Assembly (NCBI GenBank): GCA_021803845.1
Contig: JAJZLA010000046.1
Coordinates: forward strand, 1-8,735
DNA length: 8,735 nucleotides
Direction of reading: 5' to 3'
Source of the DNA: a bacterium
Lineage (GTDB): Bacteria > SZUA-79 > Acidulodesulfobacterales > Acidulodesulfobacteraceae
Part shown: positions 6,429-8,735 of the stretch, piece after piece
How the letters are laid out: the number at the start of each line of letters is the position of its first letter
Numbering within the stretch: position 1 is the stretch's first letter
Made by a program: the position numbers and the translations under genes
The notes under the pieces: generated by a model
Database searches by the model: none
Seen by the model: the letters and a program-made list of their open reading frames with translations, nothing else
What the model was told of the DNA's origin: nothing

Positions 6429-7538
6429 TTAGTAATACCAGCCGTTACTTATCATTTCTTTTATAGGATCGTGCGATTTCCCGACTATCGGAACTTTCTT
6501 ATTATTAATTGCTTTAGCTGCTTTAGCTTGATTTGCCAAAGCTATTTGGTCAGTAAGCGCTCCAGTGGCTTTTAACTGCTCGGCATTTTCTTCGGCAAGC
6601 ATTTTTAAAAGTTCTACCTGCTGTAAATCATAAGAACCGCTGACGTTAGAAACAGAACTCGAAAATCCGGAACCTTCCGCAATTTCGGCGTTACCGTTAG
6701 CTATGCCGTTTGTTCCGGCGATGAGCATATTTTTATTAAGTTCGGAATTTACCGCTTCAGTGTAGCTTTCGTAACATTTATCTGGAGATTTAACAATGCC
6801 GGAAGCAACTTCGTCATAGCATAAGTTACTTGTAGGAGATATAGAAACGTTTCCGCCGAGTCCGTTTTCCGATATGCTCGAAAAATTATTTACGCCGTTA
6901 ATAAGAGAAGTTTGATTAGGCGAACTTCCGGATAAAACGCCGGAAACTCCTGCACCCGAAATTCCCGCTTGTCCGCCTAAATCCGAATATGTTCCCTGCA
7001 GTTCCTCTATATTTGCGTTAATAGAGTCGTCGGTGCATTGTTCAGCTGCAACTGAACCCATAATGCCTTGTCCTCCGCTGCAGTTATTAAGCGTTATACC
7101 TTGCGACAGCAAAGAATTCCTTGCATTAGTTATATCGCTTTCGGCGTTATAGACATCCTCTACTGCGTTAGTAGCTGCGTTGACGGCAGATTGAACTTTT
7201 GAAAGCGCTACTTGAAGTTTTGCTATGCTTGTCATAGCTTTGCCTATACCGGTAAGTGCTTTAGCTTTTGACATCATGCTTTGAAAACCTTGATTTATGG
7301 AAGTAGCCAGACCGAACGGTCCTGGTGCATTAGCAAGTGGCGTAATAGCTTCTAAAGCTTGACCTGCTGATTCCATTGCGCTGCCGGCGTCCCCTATTGC
7401 ACTTGCGGCGTTAACCACGCCGGAAATTGACGGTACGACAAATGCGTAAGCACTTCTTGTATTAGCAAGTGATAAAGTATAAAATGCAGTAAAAAAAATA
7501 ATCATCATAATAATAAAAGTTTTTTTAAGGATTTTCAT
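6429..7538 (-). CDS. Secreted TrbJ/VirB5-like conjugation protein
   Basis: This 369-residue protein has a signal peptide (about 1-32, ending SAYA before FVV). An Ala-rich helical region follows at 40-145, then a Gly/Ser/Asn-rich low-complexity middle (155-300). A final helical segment, VELLKMLAEENAEQLKATG (308-326) running on through QIALANQAKAAKA, is like the C-terminal helix of TrbJ/VirB5 proteins. Those are periplasmic or pilus-tip components of type IV secretion systems. Four cysteines fall in two close pairs (C153/C168 and C240/C255), which suggests two disulfides in an exported protein. The ATG at 7536-7538 has a perfect AAGGAGG 8 bases upstream. It is followed one base after its stop by the TrbL-like gene, which matches the trbJ-trbL neighbourhood. 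Sequence similarity alone is weak, so the name is tentative. Confidence 0.62.
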   Translation of the reverse strand: MKILKKTFIIMMIIFFTAFYTLSLANTRSAYAFVVPSISGVVNAASAIGDAGSAMESAGQALEAITPLANAPGPFGLATSINQGFQSMMSKAKALTGIGKAMTSIAKLQVALSKVQSAVNAATNAVEDVYNAESDITNARNSLLSQGITLNNCSGGQGIMGSVAAEQCTDDSINANIEELQGTYSDLGGQAGISGAGVSGVLSGSSPNQTSLINGVNNFSSISENGLGGNVSISPTSNLCYDEVASGIVKSPDKCYESYTEAVNSELNKNMLIAGTNGIANGNAEIAEGSGFSSSVSNVSGSYDLQQVELLKMLAEENAEQLKATGALTDQIALANQAKAAKAINNKKVPIVGKSHDPIKEMISNGWYY

Positions 7539-7546
7539 TTTTTTTG

Positions 7547-7554
7547 CCTCCTTA
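7547..7554 (-). promoter_or_regulatory. Stop codon / Shine-Dalgarno overlap (TAAGGAGG)
   Basis: On the coding strand the stop TAA of the RHH-membrane gene supplies the first A residues of the AAGGAGG site that serves the TrbJ-like start 8 bases later. This fixes that start and implies coupled translation of the two genes. Confidence 0.8.
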
Positions 7555-8028
7555 TAAAAATTTGATTAATAATATATAAAAAACTATAGCTCCGACAATA
7601 ACGAACCATGTTTTTAAACTTAATTCTCTTTGAAGCTGTTTGCTATCGTCCATCATCGATTTAATAAATTTTTTATTATCCTGAAAAAGATTTTGGATAA
7701 ATAATTTGTCTCCATCCGTTAAACCTTCTTCAATTCCGGAAATATTTTTTAGATTATCATTTATAAATTTACTGAGAGAGTTTTTGAATTCTATATTTTG
7801 ATTTTTTAAATCTTTTATCTCTTGAGCCAATGTCTCAAATCCTTCTTTACCTTCGTCTAATTTTTTTTCCCATTCTTTTAAAAAGGAAAGGTCTGTTTTA
7901 TCATTTTCTTTAGTTTTATAAACGTATTGTTTTAATAAATTATTTACGAGTTTTGATTTATTTTCTTCACGTCCTATTTTATCTATTAGGTCGCCGTCGA
8001 TTCTAAAAGTTATATGTTTTTTTTCCAT
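7552..8028 (-). CDS. RHH - coiled-coil - C-terminal membrane anchor protein
   Basis: This 158-residue protein has three parts. Residues 4-36 (HITFRIDGDLIDKIG, then NKSKLVNNLLKQYV) have the beta strand and two helices of a ribbon-helix-helix DNA-binding domain. Residues about 47-135 are highly charged and helical, probably a coiled coil. Residues 140-158 (TWFVIVGAIVFYILLIKFL) form a single hydrophobic segment at the very C-terminus, as in tail-anchored proteins. Position between a relaxase and conjugation-channel genes suggests a relaxosome accessory protein, comparable to RHH proteins such as TrwA and carrying a membrane tether as well. TrwA-type proteins bind oriT and repress their own operon. 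The start has AAAAGGAA upstream. Four TGTGCCAC repeats in the leader DNA are candidate binding sites. Function is inferred from architecture and context. Confidence 0.75.
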   Translation of the reverse strand: MEKKHITFRIDGDLIDKIGREENKSKLVNNLLKQYVYKTKENDKTDLSFLKEWEKKLDEGKEGFETLAQEIKDLKNQNIEFKNSLSKFINDNLKNISGIEEGLTDGDKLFIQNLFQDNKKFIKSMMDDSKQLQRELSLKTWFVIVGAIVFYILLIKFL

Positions 8029-8048
8029 AAAAAATTCCTTTTAAAAAA

Positions 8049-8145
8049 TGTGCCACGTGTGCCACAAAAACGTGCTATTTTGTTAATACATCGCAAATTC
8101 ACTAAATTAGCATATCGACGACCTACTGTGCCACATTGTGCCACA
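8049..8145. repeat. Four TGTGCCAC dyad sites in two phased pairs
   Basis: TGTGCCAC occurs at 8049-8056, 8058-8065, 8127-8134 and 8137-8144. Three copies continue as TGTGCCACA, a perfect odd-centred dyad (TGTG-C-CACA), and the first ends in G. Copies within a pair are 9 and 10 bp apart, about one helical turn, and the pairs are about 78 bp apart. The proximal pair ends 21 bp from the start codon of the RHH-membrane gene. Tandem short dyads at this spacing are typical of RHH-protein operators. Confidence 0.75.
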
Positions 8146-8160
8146 AATAAGCCCTGTATT

Positions 8161-8204
8161 TATGCGGCTTTCACATACTCGGTGTACGGGGGTGTGAAAG
8201 CATA
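8161..8204. repeat. Hairpin-forming inverted repeat, candidate oriT core
   Basis: GCTTTCACA (8167-8175) and TGTGAAAGC (8193-8201) are perfectly complementary. The outer bases TATG(C) and (G)CATA also pair if about three bases (8165-8167) bulge, giving up to 12 bp of stem. The 17-nt loop contains a smaller TAC/GTA stem (8176-8178 with 8184-8186) and ends in a G-run, ACGGGGGTGTG. No T-run follows, so this is unlikely to be a terminator. Its place between relaxase and RHH genes suits the relaxase recognition hairpin. Confidence 0.6.
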
Positions 8205-8276
8205 GGTGCTGTAAATTTAATAAGTAAAATTATCAACAAAATACCTTAAAATAATTTAATAAAATATGCGAAGCAC

Positions 8277-8335
8277 TCTATATAAAAGTTTTTGTTTTTA
8301 ATCTAACAAAATGTATTTATTCTATATAAAAGTTT
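8277..8335. repeat. 15-bp direct repeat, copies 44 bp apart
   Basis: TCTATATAAAAGTTT occurs exactly at 8277-8291 and 8321-8335. On the minus strand each copy reads AAACTTTTATATAGA, which contains a -10-like TATATA. Copies could be protein-binding sites, iteron-like elements or duplicate promoters. The composition is AT-rich, but an exact 15-mer repeated this close is unlikely to be chance. Confidence 0.6.
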
Positions 8336-8381
8336 CATTATAATTAAAATCGTTTTTCACTATATCGTTTTTTATTTTTTT

Positions 8382-8403
8382 AAAATAAATCCCGCGAAGC
8401 GGC
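8382..8403 (-). terminator. Weak candidate terminator after the relaxase gene
   Basis: On the minus strand, 24 bases past the relaxase stop, CCGC-TTC-GCGG (8402-8392) forms a short GC hairpin followed by GATTTATTTT. The four-pair stem and interrupted T-run make this a weak call. Confidence 0.25.
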
Positions 8404-8425
8404 ACTTTCTAATTAACCGTTATTG

Positions 8426-8735
8426 CTAAAATCTAAAATGCTTCTGGTGCTGAACATGTTTTATCCCCGCAGGTTCGATTTTTTGTTTTACCGGTTCAAT
8501 CTTTTTTTCTAAATCCGGATTATTTTTTTCGCCTTTTCCTTTGCCGTAATTTATTTTTTCGGCAGTCATACTGTCTATTTGTTTATCCTCTTTTTTAGCC
8601 GTTTTAAATAAAGTTTCTTTATCGGTCGTAAAAATTTCTACGTTTAATCTTGCCCTTGAAACTTCCACGTACATTTCGTTTTTAGTCGTTCTATCTGCAT
8701 ACATAATGGCTTCATTTTTTTGCCTCCCTGCGATT
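8426..8735 (-). CDS. TraI/TrwC-like relaxase-helicase, C-terminal end only
   Basis: The frame is open to the right edge, so only about the last 102 codons are seen and the start lies outside. The ATG at 8704 is internal. The segment IMYADRTTKNEMYVEVSRAR followed by LNVEIFTTDKETL matches the end of the SF1 helicase domain in MOBF relaxases. The YVEVSRAR core is motif VI (usually YVALSRAR), where the Arg contacts ATP, and a short strand with TTDKETL follows as in TrwC and TraA/TraI. The remaining 60 or so residues are a Lys/Glu-rich, presumably disordered tail ending in HQKHFRF. In full these proteins nick oriT, stay covalently bound to the strand and unwind it for transfer. The relaxase domain itself is not in this window, so an SF1 helicase of another kind cannot be excluded, but the conjugation neighbours favour this reading. 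Confidence 0.75.
   Translation of the reverse strand, partial: IAGRQKNEAIMYADRTTKNEMYVEVSRARLNVEIFTTDKETLFKTAKKEDKQIDSMTAEKINYGKGKGEKNNPDLEKKIEPVKQKIEPAGIKHVQHQKHFRF

Larger units (their letters stand above)
8029..8425. other. Repeat-rich non-coding region, candidate oriT and promoter region
   Basis: About 400 bp between the relaxase end and the RHH-membrane gene carries no convincing gene. A 63-codon frame at 8014-8205 on the plus strand lies across the repeats and lacks protein-like composition. The region contains four TGTGCCAC sites (8049-8144), a hairpin at 8161-8204, a 15-bp direct repeat (8277-8291 and 8321-8335), a small ATCGTTTTT direct repeat (8349-8357 and 8364-8372) and a weak GC hairpin (8392-8402). 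A promoter for the operon reading leftward is expected here, but no strong -10/-35 pair is seen. Concentration of such elements next to a relaxase gene is typical of an origin of transfer. Confidence 0.5.

Noticed and set aside
8014..8205. 63-codon plus-strand open frame across the repeat region
   Set aside because: It overlaps the repeats and the oriT-like hairpin, starts inside the RHH gene's 5' end, has no good ribosome binding site and no protein-like composition.
8049..8335. CRISPR array
   Set aside because: The repeats are 8-15 bp, irregularly spaced and without uniform spacers or adjacent cas genes.

Overview
The window joins a short stretch of chromosome (about 1-3253) to the end of an integrative mobile element (about 3330-8735), with a tRNA-Lys(CTT) gene at the junction. 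The DNA is AT-rich and gene-dense with good Shine-Dalgarno sites. The secreted and membrane conjugation proteins look Gram-negative, and a low-GC, probably anaerobic or microaerophilic Gram-negative bacterium fits best. Nothing in the sequence fixes the species.

Chromosomal side (1-3253). A DUF2249-domain protein enters from the left edge. It converges on a polytopic, His-containing membrane protein that resembles the NnrS / heme-copper-oxidase-like families. A strong two-way hairpin terminator lies between them. Upstream of the membrane protein, on the same strand, is a DUF59 (MIP18/PaaD/SufT-like) Fe-S assembly factor. This set of families recurs near nitric-oxide and denitrification genes in other bacteria. 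A near-consensus FNR/DNR-type half-site pair upstream of the DUF59 gene fits redox or NO control. A COG1926-type phosphoribosyltransferase and a strong sigma70-like promoter driving the tRNA complete this side.

Element side (3330-8735), all genes on the minus strand. Read from the right edge toward the tRNA, the order is: the C-terminal end of a TraI/TrwC-like relaxase-helicase; a roughly 400-bp non-coding region rich in repeats; a small protein with an N-terminal ribbon-helix-helix (RHH), a coiled coil and a C-terminal membrane anchor; a secreted TrbJ/VirB5-like protein; a TrbL/VirB6-like membrane protein; a small two-TM protein; an excisionase-like HTH protein; and a tyrosine integrase ending 15 bp from the tRNA 3' end. 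The close packing suggests co-transcription, with TAAGGAGG stop/Shine-Dalgarno overlaps and a one-base gap between the TrbJ-like and TrbL-like genes. This is the layout of one end of an ICE or IME integrated in a tRNA gene.

The part most worth attention is the 8029-8425 intergenic region and the protein next to it. It holds four copies of the dyad TGTGCCAC(A/G) in two helically phased pairs, a hairpin with perfect 9-bp arms, and a 15-bp direct repeat. This looks like an origin of transfer combined with an autoregulated promoter, and the adjacent protein may be a membrane-tethered TrwA-like relaxosome factor. These functional roles are inferred; the repeats and the protein layout can be read directly from the sequence.
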